Positions 37,221-46,492 of a DNA stretch of 64,000 nt are shown here, one piece after another. This DNA is from Neomegalonema sp. (GTDB lineage: Bacteria > Pseudomonadota > Alphaproteobacteria > Rhodobacterales > Rhodobacteraceae), in NCBI GenBank assembly GCA_022760435.1, contig JALEFY010000005.1:62001-126000 (forward strand), given 5' to 3'. Position 1 is the stretch's first letter, and the number at the start of each line of letters is the position of its first letter. Under the pieces are notes generated by a model that did no database searches, was not told the DNA's origin, and saw nothing but the letters and a program-made list of their open reading frames with translations. The position numbers were made by a program, and so were the translations under genes.

Positions 37221-37339
37221 TCTTGCCAGTCTTGGATCTACCGGGCCATGCCCGCCATTTCCAAGCCGCATTATTGCGGTTGCGAAGGCAAAATCCTTGT
37301 CTCAGATCAGCAATTATCCGGAATCCGCTCGAGGCGATC

Positions 37340-38356
37340 TCAGGCCGTCACATGCTCCAGACGCGCCACAAAGCCCTCGAACAAGCCAAGCTCACTTGCT
37401 TGTGACAAGCTAGGCGCTGAGCTCGTCTCCACCGCAGCGGCGCCGGCGGCGATCAGGATATCGACCACAAGCCCGGCGCTCTCCCCCTCGACACTGACCA
37501 GTGCCTGACCGGGAAAGCCCTTAAGCGGGCGCTGGGTGAGGCGGGCGCCGATCTTGGTCAGCGCCGCTTCGGCCCGATCGACATCGCTTCGATCAATGCG
37601 GGCGCGGATCTCGACATTGCCCACCACCGAGGAGCGGCCATCAATGCGCTCGAGCAGATGACGCAGGGCCGTCAACGCGCGCGGCGACCAATTGGCGTTA
37701 TAGGCTGCGCAAAGCTGGGCCTCGCTCTTCAGGATCAAGCCATCATCGAGGATTTTCAGGTGGTTGGCATGCAAGGTCTCGCCAGAGGAGGTGATGTCGA
37801 TCACCGCCTCTGCCGCACCTGCCGCCACCAGCCCTTCGGTCGCGCCCTGGCTTTCAACAAGTTGAACATTCGTGACGCCGCGCTGGCCAAAGAAGGCACG
37901 TGCCGAGCGCAGATACTTGGTCGCAACCCGCAATCGATGACCGTGGCGGCGGCGAAAATCCGCAGCGACGTCATCAAGATCCGCGAGTGTCGCGACATCA
38001 ATCCAGCATTTGGGCACCGCAACCACGAGATCGGCATGGCCAAAGCCGAGCGGCTTGAGAAGCTGCACCTGATTTTCCCAGGCCAGCAGCTTTTCGCGCA
38101 CCACATCCTCGCCGGTCACGCCGATATGGATCTCGCCTTGCGCCAGCTTGCTGGGCATTTCCCCTGCTTGCAGGAACACGATCTCGACCCCATCGATGCC
38201 GACAAGCGCACCGGCATATTCACGGCTGCCGCCCGTGCGCTTGAACTCGATCCCGGCGCTCGCCAGAAACGCACCCGTCTGCTCCTGAAGCCGCCCCTTG
38301 GAGGGCAGGCCAAAGCGCAGCGCGGTGCCGGTTTCGCCGCTCGTCTGCTCGCTCAT
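37340..38356 (-). CDS. hisG: ATP phosphoribosyltransferase catalytic subunit HisG
   Basis: HisG catalyses the first step of histidine synthesis, joining ATP and PRPP. The 338-residue product (start MSEQTSGETG; a Met one codon earlier is possible) shows FGLPSKGRLQEQT, HIGVTGEDVVREK, WIDVATLADLDDVAADFRRR, YLRSARAFFGQRG and EAVIDITSSGETLHAN. The HisG catalytic part ends near residue 230. About 100 further residues (NVEIRARIDRSDVDRAEAAL; GFPGQALVSVEGE) look like an ACT-like regulatory extension, unexpected beside hisZ. It lies 13 bases after hisZ in the same operon. Confidence 0.93.
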   Translation of the reverse strand: MSEQTSGETGTALRFGLPSKGRLQEQTGAFLASAGIEFKRTGGSREYAGALVGIDGVEIVFLQAGEMPSKLAQGEIHIGVTGEDVVREKLLAWENQVQLLKPLGFGHADLVVAVPKCWIDVATLADLDDVAADFRRRHGHRLRVATKYLRSARAFFGQRGVTNVQLVESQGATEGLVAAGAAEAVIDITSSGETLHANHLKILDDGLILKSEAQLCAAYNANWSPRALTALRHLLERIDGRSSVVGNVEIRARIDRSDVDRAEAALTKIGARLTQRPLKGFPGQALVSVEGESAGLVVDILIAAGAAAVETSSAPSLSQASELGLFEGFVARLEHVTA

Positions 38357-38369
38357 CATTGCACCTCGA

Positions 38370-39731
38370 TCATGTCAGCGGTTCCCAGGGTTGGACAGGC
38401 TCACCCGCGCCGGATTGCTGAGCGGCCATGCGCTCTTGCTCGGCCCGCATGAAAGCGATCGCTTCGGAGCGCAAGCCAGCGCCAATCCCCATCAAACCCG
38501 GGGCGCCCAGAGCCTTGAACAGGGCCGAGTAATGCCCACCGCCCGCCAGACGCACCGGACCCTCGGGCGAGGCGCCGGTCATCTCGAAGACAAAACCGTC
38601 ATAGAAATCGAGATTGCGCCCATAGCTCGCATCGAAAGGCAGGCTCAGCAAGTCGATGCCGCGCGCGGAGATCTCATCGAGCCGGGCGGAGAGCCGGTCA
38701 AGCGCCGGTGAGATCGCGACCCCGGCACCTTGAGCGATATCGCGCAGGCGGATGAGCGCGGCGGGCGCCGGGCCGCGCACCGCCATGGCGCTTTCGATGA
38801 TCGCAATCGTTTCCTGCGGCAGCGGATGTTCCCGCGCTTCCCCGGCCTGGCGCAGCATCCGCTCGGCAATCTCTTCGGCGCTGCGAATACCGGTATGCGG
38901 GATTTGCGACAGCGCCATGGTCTCGGACAGCGCAGCGGCGGCCTGATCGGGCGCCATCGCTCCGAGCGCCTTGAGGAACGCGAGGCGTGAGGCACTCATC
39001 CCTGCGCTCCCCTCGGCATCGCCGCCAAATTCATGGAGCAAGGCGCTGAACCGTGCAGGGCGCCGGAAATGGCGTTTGAGCCGAGCACGCCAATTCTCCG
39101 GCATCGCCAGCGCGTCGAGCAGCGAGAACATCACGTTGAGATCGCCCGTCACCGTCTCAAAATGCTCGCACCCTGCCCAGCGAAGCGCCTTGCCGGTCAA
39201 CTCGAAGACTTCGACCTCGGCCGCCAGATCAAGCTGATCGCCGATGATCTCAAAGCCTGCCTGCAAATGCTGGATCGGCTGAGCCCCGCCCGTACTTTGC
39301 GAGCGGCGGAAAACCGGGCCGAAATAGCCGTAGCGCCCGGAGGCGTGCGGGCCATGCGCGCTCAGATGCGCCTGAGCGACCGGGGCGGTGAAGTCAGGGC
39401 GCATGCACAGGCTGCCCGCTTGCGGATCCTCAAAAGTGAAGGCGCGCTCGAGCAGATCCTCGCCATAAAGATCATAGAGCGGCTCCGCGGGCAGCACGAT
39501 CGCCGGTTCGATCGGCTCGAACCCCGCTGAGGCAATGACGCTCATCAGCTCCTGATTGACCATGCTGAGCGCGCCCAGATGCGCGCCGGAATGGGTCTCT
39601 CCAGCCTGGGTGCCGATGGTCTTGATCGAGTTTTCCGGCTGCGCAGGAACGCTTGCCGACGCGCGCGAGACGGTATCCGCCGCCTCACCATCGGCGCCTG
39701 GCGGCGGCGCGTTCTGTTCTACAGCATCCAT
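38370..39731 (-). CDS. hisZ: ATP phosphoribosyltransferase regulatory subunit HisZ
   Basis: HisZ is a histidyl-tRNA synthetase paralogue that has lost aminoacylation and acts with HisG. The 453-residue product has the class II synthetase-like core: FEPIEPAIVLPAEPLYDLYG, LCMRPDFTAPVAQAHL (motif 2 region), YGYFGPVFRRSQST, and the final GVRLAGGGHYSALFKALG-like segment (actually GPVRLAGGGHYSALFKALG). The N-terminal 50 residues are a Pro/Ala-rich extension. I chose the Met at 39731, which has GGGTGAG upstream; a Met seven codons earlier is possible. It begins 43 bases after hisS. Confidence 0.88.
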   Translation of the reverse strand: MDAVEQNAPPPGADGEAADTVSRASASVPAQPENSIKTIGTQAGETHSGAHLGALSMVNQELMSVIASAGFEPIEPAIVLPAEPLYDLYGEDLLERAFTFEDPQAGSLCMRPDFTAPVAQAHLSAHGPHASGRYGYFGPVFRRSQSTGGAQPIQHLQAGFEIIGDQLDLAAEVEVFELTGKALRWAGCEHFETVTGDLNVMFSLLDALAMPENWRARLKRHFRRPARFSALLHEFGGDAEGSAGMSASRLAFLKALGAMAPDQAAAALSETMALSQIPHTGIRSAEEIAERMLRQAGEAREHPLPQETIAIIESAMAVRGPAPAALIRLRDIAQGAGVAISPALDRLSARLDEISARGIDLLSLPFDASYGRNLDFYDGFVFEMTGASPEGPVRLAGGGHYSALFKALGAPGLMGIGAGLRSEAIAFMRAEQERMAAQQSGAGEPVQPWEPLT

Positions 39732-39774
39732 CGGCTCACCCTTCTCACACATCCCGGCACAGAATGCAGACTGT

Positions 39775-41337
39775 CTAACCCTGCAAGCCGTGGCGCGCCA
39801 ACATCTTGCGCGTCTCAGCCACCAAATCCTCGGCCTTTACCGAAATTTGCGCCGGTTGTGCCTTCCATTCCTCGTTTGACTCGATCTCTTGGGCCAGCTT
39901 TGCCCCCAGAATCAGGTCCTTGAGCTGCACGATTCCCTGCTCGCGCTCCAACTCGCCCTCGATCACCGCGATCGGGGATTGGCGCTTGTCGGCGTATTTC
40001 ACCTGCTTGGCCATGTTGCCCGCACCGCCCAGATAGACCTCGGCCCGGATCCCGGCATTGCGCAGTTCGGCGCAGTAACGCTGATAGCGCGGCATCTGCT
40101 CGCGATCGAGCGCCAGGATCACCACCGGCCCTTGCGCGGCGTCCTCGCGGATCTGCCCGCGCATCTTCAGCGCCGCGAGCAGCCGGTCGACCCCGATCGA
40201 GGCGCCGGTGGCCGGCACCGCCTGCCCGGTGAAGCGCTTGACCAGATCGTCATAGCGCCCGCCACCCGAGACCGAGCCGAACTGACGCGGACGGCCCTTC
40301 TCATCGAGGATCTCAAAGGTGAGCTCGGCCTCATAGACCGGACCGGTATAATAGCCAAGGCCGCGCACCACCGACGGGTCGATCTTGATGCGGTCGGCGC
40401 CATAGCCTTGCGCCTCCAGCATCTCGCCGATCTGCTCGAGCTCGGCGACGCCTTCCGCCCCGACCATCGAGCCTTGCGTCAGCCCCTTGAGCTCGGCGCA
40501 GGTGGCCGCCGCCCCGGCGCGCTCTGCCTCCATGAAGCCGATCACGATCGCGATCTGCTCATCGGAGAGGCCCGCGCCCTTGGTGAAATCACCCGACTCG
40601 TCCTTGCGCCCGGCGCCGAGCAGCAAGCGCACGCCCTCGGTGCCGAACTTGTCGAGCTTGTCGATCGCCCGCAGCACGGTCATCCGTGTCTCGAGCTGCA
40701 CCGCATCGCCCTCGGGATCCGCCGGGTCGAGCAGCTTGATCCGCTCGAGCACGCCGTTGAGGACCTTGCGGTTGTTGACCCGCACCAGATAATCGCCGCG
40801 CGCGACCCCGGCCGCCTCCAGCGCATCGGAGAGCATGGCGCAGATCTCGGCATCGGCGGCAACGCTCGGCGAGCCCACGGTGTCGGCATCGCATTGATAG
40901 AACTCACGAAAACGCCCCGGCCCCGGCTTTTCATTGCGCCAGACCGGCCCGACCGCATAGCGGCGATAGGGATTGGGCAGATCGTTGCGGTACTGGGCCG
41001 CGACCCGCGCCAGCGGCGCCGTCAGATCATAGCGCAGCGCCACCCATTGCTCGTCATCATCCTGCCAGCCGAAGATCCCGCCCATCGGCCGATCGACATC
41101 GGGCAGGAACTTGCCCAGGCTCTCGACATATTCGATCGCCGAGGTCTCCAGCGGGTCGAACCCATAGCGGTGATAGACTTCGGTGATCTTGCCGAGCATC
41201 TCGCGGCGGGCGAGCACTTCGGCAGCAAAGCTGTCCCGAAAGCCGCGCGGGGCCTCGGCCTTGGGGCGGCGGACCTTGACCTTCTTTTTCTTCTTGCCTG
41301 GCGCCGGTTGCGGTTGCGCTTGCTGCTCTTCGCTCAT
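39775..41337 (-). CDS. hisS: Histidyl-tRNA synthetase
   Basis: This class II synthetase charges tRNA-His. The 520-residue product has a Lys/Pro-rich N-terminal extension (about 1-30, [13 protein letters not shown]) before [18 protein letters not shown]. Motif 2 is [20 protein letters not shown] with [20 protein letters not shown]. The His-specific segment is [17 protein letters not shown], and motif 3 is [12 protein letters not shown] and [14 protein letters not shown]. The C-terminal anticodon-binding domain follows. hisZ and hisG lie downstream on the same strand, so charging and synthesis of histidine are probably co-regulated. Confidence 0.95.
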   Translation of the reverse strand: MSEEQQAQPQPAPGKKKKKVKVRRPKAEAPRGFRDSFAAEVLARREMLGKITEVYHRYGFDPLETSAIEYVESLGKFLPDVDRPMGGIFGWQDDDEQWVALRYDLTAPLARVAAQYRNDLPNPYRRYAVGPVWRNEKPGPGRFREFYQCDADTVGSPSVAADAEICAMLSDALEAAGVARGDYLVRVNNRKVLNGVLERIKLLDPADPEGDAVQLETRMTVLRAIDKLDKFGTEGVRLLLGAGRKDESGDFTKGAGLSDEQIAIVIGFMEAERAGAAATCAELKGLTQGSMVGAEGVAELEQIGEMLEAQGYGADRIKIDPSVVRGLGYYTGPVYEAELTFEILDEKGRPRQFGSVSGGGRYDDLVKRFTGQAVPATGASIGVDRLLAALKMRGQIREDAAQGPVVILALDREQMPRYQRYCAELRNAGIRAEVYLGGAGNMAKQVKYADKRQSPIAVIEGELEREQGIVQLKDLILGAKLAQEIESNEEWKAQPAQISVKAEDLVAETRKMLARHGLQG

Positions 41338-41506
41338 TATCGATGATCTTTTCGCTGACGCGCCTGGCAAGCACCGCTGGATGCGCATCTAAGACAGGCG
41401 CAATCGGGCACAAGCACTCGCCTGAGCGCTGGGTCGCGCAGGAACTAACGGATCGAGCCTGCGCATGCAACTGGCGCGGCCCGCTCCTTGTGCGCGATCA
41501 ACGATT

Positions 41507-41968
41507 TCAGGCGGTCAGGCGTTTGCGCAGCAAAGGGCCGAGAGCAGAAAAATCCATCCGGTTGGGATAGCGCGCCTTGAGCAGCGCGATCACCGAGCCC
41601 ATTTCGCGCAGGTCCTTGGCCCCCAATTCGGCGACAGCGGCATCCACGGCCTGCATGACTTCCTGCTCGCTCAAGGGCTTGGGCAAGAATTCGCGAATGA
41701 CCGCAATCTCGTCAACCTCGCGCTGCGCCAATTCCAGCCTCCCGGCTTCCTCATAAGCGCGCGCCGATTCTTCGCGCTGAGCGATCATCTTGCTGAGCAG
41801 CTCAAAGACATGCTGATCGGGAAATTTGCCGCCTTCTTCATCACTATTGCTAAGAAGATCGTGTTCCCGATCTTTCAGAGCGGCGTCAATCAAGCGCAAA
41901 GTGGCTGTCCGTGTCGGGTCGTCCCCGTCCACCGCTTCCTTGAGTGCTGCCTTGATTCTGTTGCGCAT
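41507..41968 (-). CDS. GatB/YqeY domain-containing protein
   Basis: This 153-residue protein of the YqeY family is related to the tail domain of GatB, which contacts tRNA. Motifs are DPTRTATLRLIDAALKDRE, LLSKMIAQREESARAYEEAG and REFLPKPLSEQEVMQAVDAA. A conserved Lys/Arg-rich tail follows (DLREMGSVIALLKARYPNRM). It is divergent from carA, a common alphaproteobacterial arrangement. It lies 169 bases upstream of hisS on the same strand. The exact role is not established. Confidence 0.92.
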   Translation of the reverse strand: MRNRIKAALKEAVDGDDPTRTATLRLIDAALKDREHDLLSNSDEEGGKFPDQHVFELLSKMIAQREESARAYEEAGRLELAQREVDEIAVIREFLPKPLSEQEVMQAVDAAVAELGAKDLREMGSVIALLKARYPNRMDFSALGPLLRKRLTA

Positions 41969-42221
41969 CTGCCCTCACCGCCGCTCTTCGCATTGCAGCG
42001 CACCATACAGCGCAGCGCCTAACAGGACAACAACAGGGCGAATTTGGGCTGTCCACAAAAAAATCTCCAAATCAGCGATTGAACTTGCCGTCGCTAGGCC
42101 ATAGCTTCCCGGCGTTTATCCGACCCGATGCCCTCATTCCCCCGAGCAAGCCGCAAGATGTGCGCAACCGGCGCCCTTGTCTCGAGCCGCGCCGGGAGGC
42201 CCTGCTGCTGGAGCCCATTCG

Positions 42222-43397
42222 ATGCCTGCAAGTTTTCATCCTCCGAAGAAGCCGACCGCCTGCCTGGTCCTGGCCGATGGCTCCGTTTTCTGGGGAAGCG
42301 GGTTCGGTGCCATGGGCGAGGCGGTAGGCGAGCTGTGCTTCAACACCGCGATGACCGGCTATCAGGAGATCATGACCGATCCGTCCTATGCCGGGCAGAT
42401 CGTCACCTTCACCTTCCCGCATATCGGCAATGTCGGCGCCAATGACGAGGATGAAGAGGGCGCGACACCGGCTGCGCTGGGGATGGTCACGCGCGAAGCG
42501 CCCACCGCTCCCTCCAACTGGCGCCAGCAAAGCTTGCTGGATGCGTGGATGACGCGGCATCAGCGTATCGGTATCGGCGGGGTCGATACGCGCCGCCTGA
42601 CCCGGCAGATCCGCGAGCAGGGCATGCCGCATGTGGTGATTGCTCATCATCCCAGAGGCGATTTCGATCTCGACGCCTTGACGGCGCGGGCGCAGGGCTT
42701 TGTCGGGCTTGAAGGGCTGGATCTGGCCAAGGAAGTCACGACGGGCCAGAGCTATCAATGGAACGAGCAGCGCTGGGCCTGGCCGGACGGGTTTTCCCCG
42801 GCAGCAGCGCGCGCAAATGGTCTGCCGCGGCGCAAGGTGGTGGCGGTCGATTATGGCGCGAAACGCACAATCTTGCGCTGCCTGGCAAGCGCGGGATGCG
42901 ATGTCGTCGTGCTGCCCGCCACCGCGACCGCCGAAGACATCCGGGCCCATCAACCCGAAGGGGTCTTCCTGTCCAATGGTCCTGGCGATCCGGCGGCAAC
43001 CGGCCATTATGCCGTGCCGATGATCCAGGAAATGCTGAGTGCGGGCCTGCCGATCTTCGGCATCTGCCTCGGGCATCAGATGCTGGGTCTCGCCCTGGGG
43101 GCGCGGACCGTCAAGATGAAACATGGCCATCATGGCGCCAATCATCCGGTGAAAGATCTGCAAACCGGCAAGGTCGAGATCACCTCGATGAACCACGGCT
43201 TTGCGATTGATGGCGAGAGCCTGCCTGACCATGTGGTCGAAACCCATCGCTCGCTCTTTGATGGCAGCAATTGCGGGATCGCGGTGAAGGACCGCCCGAT
43301 CTTTTCGGTGCAGCACCATCCCGAAGCCAGCCCGGGCCCGCAGGACAGCTATTATTTGTTTGAGCGCTTCGTGGCTGCCATGGACGCACGCGCTTAA
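42222..43397 (+). CDS. carA: Carbamoyl-phosphate synthase small subunit
   Basis: CarA is the glutaminase subunit that supplies ammonia for carbamoyl phosphate, used for arginine and pyrimidines. The 391-residue product has the N-terminal domain (CLVLADGSVFWGSGFGAMGE; ELCFNTAMTGYQEIMTDPSY) and a class I glutamine amidotransferase domain. The latter has nucleophile Cys in FGICLGHQMLGLALG and His/Glu in QHHPEASPGPQD. GGAG precedes the Met at 42222. The last five residues, MDARA, and the stop codon come from the first unit of a tandem 44-bp repeat. carB does not follow. Confidence 0.96.
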   Translation: MPASFHPPKKPTACLVLADGSVFWGSGFGAMGEAVGELCFNTAMTGYQEIMTDPSYAGQIVTFTFPHIGNVGANDEDEEGATPAALGMVTREAPTAPSNWRQQSLLDAWMTRHQRIGIGGVDTRRLTRQIREQGMPHVVIAHHPRGDFDLDALTARAQGFVGLEGLDLAKEVTTGQSYQWNEQRWAWPDGFSPAAARANGLPRRKVVAVDYGAKRTILRCLASAGCDVVVLPATATAEDIRAHQPEGVFLSNGPGDPAATGHYAVPMIQEMLSAGLPIFGICLGHQMLGLALGARTVKMKHGHHGANHPVKDLQTGKVEITSMNHGFAIDGESLPDHVVETHRSLFDGSNCGIAVKDRPIFSVQHHPEASPGPQDSYYLFERFVAAMDARA

Positions 43398-43535
43398 ATA
43401 GCGTGTGCGCCGACAAACCGAGCATGGACGCACGCGCTTAAATAGCGTGTGCGCCGAAAAACAGAGCATGGACGCACGCGCTTAAAAAGCGTGTGCGCCG
43501 AAAACTCAAACATCCACGCACGCGCTTGACGGGCC
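43380..43535. repeat. Tandem 44-bp palindromic repeat at the 3' end of carA
   Basis: Three full units (43380-43423, 43424-43467, 43468-43511) and a partial fourth (43512 to about 43535) lie head to tail. Each begins ATGGACGCACGCGCTTAA and contains a 10-bp stem (CGCACGCGCT with AGCGTGTGCG, one G-T pair) around a 5-base loop TAAAT or TAAAA. The unit ends (CGACAAACCGAGC in unit 1) vary more than the stem. The first unit overlaps the carA stop codon. The rest of the gap to 43672 shows no gene. Confidence 0.9.
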
Positions 43536-43672
43536 GGCCACCAGCCAGTAAAGCCAGTCTTAAGGGCCACATCCCGAAAGCGCATCGCCGCTGCGGCTTT
43601 TGCTTGCACGGTCCCGACACGCACGCCTAAGTCCCGTTGTGAGACGGTCTTTCGGGGTGATCGGGACGCGGC

Positions 43673-45244
43673 ATGGCCAATTTCCAGGCAAAACAGAGCG
43701 CGCGCGTTGATGTGCTGCCGGGTCATGCATCCGGCAGCCGCGCGGCGATCATCCAGCGCCGGGTCGATATCCAGCGCAGGATCGATGCCCATCCCGAGCA
43801 GATCAACCAAGACGCCGCACAGATGCGCGATGCCCAGCACAGCGCAAGAAGCCCAACCGCCACATGGCTGCGCTTCGTCCTCTGGCTGGTGTTCTGGAGC
43901 ACGCTTGTCGGCGCCCTGCTCGCCCCGATCACAACCGCCCTGAGCTGGTTGGCGGTGCTCACCGTCTTTGTCGGCCTGACCAGCCTGCTGCGCTTGCTGA
44001 TCCTCTTGCTGGCGGTGCGCGATCGTCCCCTCGCCCACTCTCCCGCACTGCCCGATAAAGCCCTGCCGGGGATGACCCTGTTCATCGCGCTCTACCGCGA
44101 ATCGGATATCCTCCCCCAATTGCTCGAGGCCCTGAGCACCCTCGATTATCCCACCGACAAGCTTGAAATCTGGCTTTTGCTCGAGAGTGATGACCGGCAG
44201 ACCCGCGAGGCACTCGGTCGCCTGACGCTCCCCGACACTGTTGCCCCGTTGATCTTGCCGCCGGGCAGCCCGCGCACAAAACCGCGCGCCCTCAACGCTG
44301 CCCTCCCCTTCGCCAGCCACGAGATCATCGGCATCTATGACGCTGAAGACTGCCCTGCCCCCGATCAGTTGCGAAAGGTCGCACAAAGCTTTGCCGACGC
44401 GCCGCCAAACACCGCCTGTGTTCAGGCTCGGCTCTGGTATTACAATGCCCGCGAGAACTGGCTTTCGCGCTGCTTTGCCATCGAATACGCCATGTGGTTC
44501 GATCTGCTGCTCGCGGGCTTGCGGCGACTGGCGCTGCCGGTCCCCTTGGGCGGCACCTCCGTCTTTATCAAGACATCGATCCTGCGCGAGATCGGCGGTT
44601 GGGATGCCCATAACGTCACCGAAGACGCCGAGTTGGGCTTGACCCTCGCGCGCGCGGGCTATCGCTGCGCGCTGGTCGATAGCACGACGCTGGAGGAGGC
44701 CAATTGCCAAACCTGGCCCTGGATCCGCCAGCGCTCGCGCTGGGTGAAGGGCTATGCCCAGACCTGGCTCACCCATATGAGCCGACCGACCCACCTGGTC
44801 AGAGATCTCGGCCTCTGGGGGTTTGTTGGTGCCCAGATCCTGTTTCTGGCCAGCCTGTTGGCTGCGCTCGGTCAACCGGTGTTCTGGATCTTGCTCTTGT
44901 GGCGCTGGCTACCGGGCCTGCCGCAACACCCGCTTGCCAGCATCAGCGGAGACTGGCTGTGGCCGCTGGCCATCGTTTTACTGAGCGGCCAGATCGCCGT
45001 GCTGCTCACCGCCATGCTTGCGGTCAGCAGGCGAAAGGCCCGATGGCTACTGCCCTGGTGCCTGACGCTTCCCTTCTACTGGCCCCTTGGCGCCATCGCC
45101 GCCTACAAGGCTTTGGCGGAATTGCTGGTCGCGCCGTTCTTCTGGGACAAGACGGCGCATGGGAGCTCTTCAGGCCGCCCCCCTGGCGCGAACCAGCGCA
45201 ACCGGTCCGCCCAAGCGCCCAAGTCTCAGCGATCGGCACCCTGA
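43673..45244 (+). CDS. Membrane glycosyltransferase family 2
   Basis: This 523-residue processive-type glycosyltransferase has two N-terminal membrane segments (about 65-115), a cytosolic GT-A domain and C-terminal membrane segments. Catalytic motifs are IWLLLESDD near residue 173, IGIYDAEDCPAPDQL (the DxD-like site), VTEDAELGLTLARAGY and QRSRWVKGYAQTWL (Q-x-x-R-W). This is the cellulose-synthase-like D,D,D,QxxRW set, so it probably builds or exports a surface polysaccharide; the sugar is unknown. The C-terminal 30 residues are polar and low in complexity. Its 3' end overlaps the convergent glutaredoxin gene by 19 bases. Confidence 0.9.
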   Translation: MANFQAKQSARVDVLPGHASGSRAAIIQRRVDIQRRIDAHPEQINQDAAQMRDAQHSARSPTATWLRFVLWLVFWSTLVGALLAPITTALSWLAVLTVFVGLTSLLRLLILLLAVRDRPLAHSPALPDKALPGMTLFIALYRESDILPQLLEALSTLDYPTDKLEIWLLLESDDRQTREALGRLTLPDTVAPLILPPGSPRTKPRALNAALPFASHEIIGIYDAEDCPAPDQLRKVAQSFADAPPNTACVQARLWYYNARENWLSRCFAIEYAMWFDLLLAGLRRLALPVPLGGTSVFIKTSILREIGGWDAHNVTEDAELGLTLARAGYRCALVDSTTLEEANCQTWPWIRQRSRWVKGYAQTWLTHMSRPTHLVRDLGLWGFVGAQILFLASLLAALGQPVFWILLLWRWLPGLPQHPLASISGDWLWPLAIVLLSGQIAVLLTAMLAVSRRKARWLLPWCLTLPFYWPLGAIAAYKALAELLVAPFFWDKTAHGSSSGRPPGANQRNRSAQAPKSQRSAP

Positions 45245-45492
45245 AGCAGCGGATCCAGCTCGCCATTGGCGTCTAGCATGAACAAATCGTCCGAGCCGCC
45301 GACATGGCGATCACCAATAAAGATCTGCGGAACCGTCGAGCGGCCCTGCGCACGCTCGGTCATCGCGGCGCGCCCGGCACGATCACCGGCAACGTCGATC
45401 TCGCGATAGGAAACGCCCTTCTTGTCCAGCAAGCGCTTGGCGCGAATGCAGAATGGGCAGATCGGGGTAGTGTAGATCTCGATAGTCGGCAT
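45226..45492 (-). CDS. grxC: Glutaredoxin 3
   Basis: This 88-residue small thiol oxidoreductase uses glutathione. The active site is CPFC in TTPICPFCIRAKRLLDKKGV, with the cis-Pro segment STVPQIFIGDRHVGGSDDLF. The Met at 45492 follows AGGAGAG. It lies 96 bases after comF on the same strand, and its last 19 bases overlap the end of the glycosyltransferase gene. Confidence 0.95.
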   Translation of the reverse strand: MPTIEIYTTPICPFCIRAKRLLDKKGVSYREIDVAGDRAGRAAMTERAQGRSTVPQIFIGDRHVGGSDDLFMLDANGELDPLLQGADR

Positions 45493-45588
45493 GATCTCTC
45501 CTGCGGGCGGCGAAGCGCATTTGCGTGACCTTGAAGCTTTTAGCATCGCGCGCGCTCTGGCCGCAAATAGGCATTGCTGCACTGCCGT

Positions 45589-46374
45589 TCAATCAACCGA
45601 TACGGCGCGCGCCCCGCCTGCTCCTGCCTCGACCCGCGCGAAAACGAGGACCCTCACCTCTCCGGCCCCGCTCTCGAGCAACAGATCCGAGCAGGCGCGC
45701 AATGTGGCTCCGGTGGTCAGCACGTCATCGACCAGAACAACGCAGCGCCCCTGCAAACGCTTCTTCTCGCGCGGGGACAATGCAAACGCGCCGCGCATAT
45801 TGGCGAGACGGGCGGCGCGGCTGCGCCCTTCTTGACTGGGGGTCCGGCGGATCCGGCGCAAGGCGGTGTCCGACCAGGGAACGGAAGCGATCAGCGACAA
45901 TGCCCGCGCGAGCTCCGCTGATTGATTATAGCGCCGGGCAACCCGCCGCCGCCAATGGAGCGGCACCGGCAATAGGGTATCGGCGCCTTGCAGAATGTCA
46001 GCGCCTGCGCGCGCCATCCATTGCGCCATCGGCCGCGCCGCATCGAGCCGATCCGCATGTTTGAGCGCCAGCACCATCGATCGCGCTGCCCCTTCGTAGA
46101 GTGTGGCAGCCGCGCCCGCGCGCCACGGAAAGCCGCTCTGCTGGCACGGCTCACACATCACGGTCTGGATGCTGTCTCCCGAGCCGAGCCAGTGATCGCC
46201 CGGCACCCCGCAACTCGGGCAAGCGGGCCCCTCGATAAAGGGCGTTTCACGCCAACAAGCCGCGCAAAGCGCCTGCGCGGATTGCGTCGGCTCGGAGCAG
46301 ACGAGGCAACCCGGCGGGTAGAGCAGATCCAGAAGCTGCCTCGTGGCACCGCGGGTTTTGATCTCGATCCGCAT
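45589..46374 (-). CDS. ComF-family phosphoribosyltransferase-like protein
   Basis: The 261-residue product combines an N-terminal zinc finger (CLVCSEPTQSAQALCAACW, then CPSCGVPGDH) with a type I phosphoribosyltransferase domain ending in the PRPP loop CVVLVDDVLTTGATLRAC. This is the ComF/GntX layout, linked to DNA uptake or to unknown nucleotide roles. The Met at 46374 has GGGGAA upstream; the longer frame to 46440 runs into the divergent promoter. No other competence genes are nearby. Confidence 0.92.
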   Translation of the reverse strand: MRIEIKTRGATRQLLDLLYPPGCLVCSEPTQSAQALCAACWRETPFIEGPACPSCGVPGDHWLGSGDSIQTVMCEPCQQSGFPWRAGAAATLYEGAARSMVLALKHADRLDAARPMAQWMARAGADILQGADTLLPVPLHWRRRVARRYNQSAELARALSLIASVPWSDTALRRIRRTPSQEGRSRAARLANMRGAFALSPREKKRLQGRCVVLVDDVLTTGATLRACSDLLLESGAGEVRVLVFARVEAGAGGARAVSVD

Positions 46375-46492
46375 CGCTGTTCCCCGTCGCTCTTCCCCAT
46401 CGCTGGCACCGAAGTTGCCCCAAAACTTGCTGCCGATCATGCCCGGGTTAACATGGCTTGGGCAATGAAGATCGGCGCTCTATACAAGAAGA

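Noticed and set aside
43380-43535. CRISPR array
   Set aside because: The units abut without unique spacers, are longer and more diverged at one end, overlap a coding region, and have no cas genes nearby.
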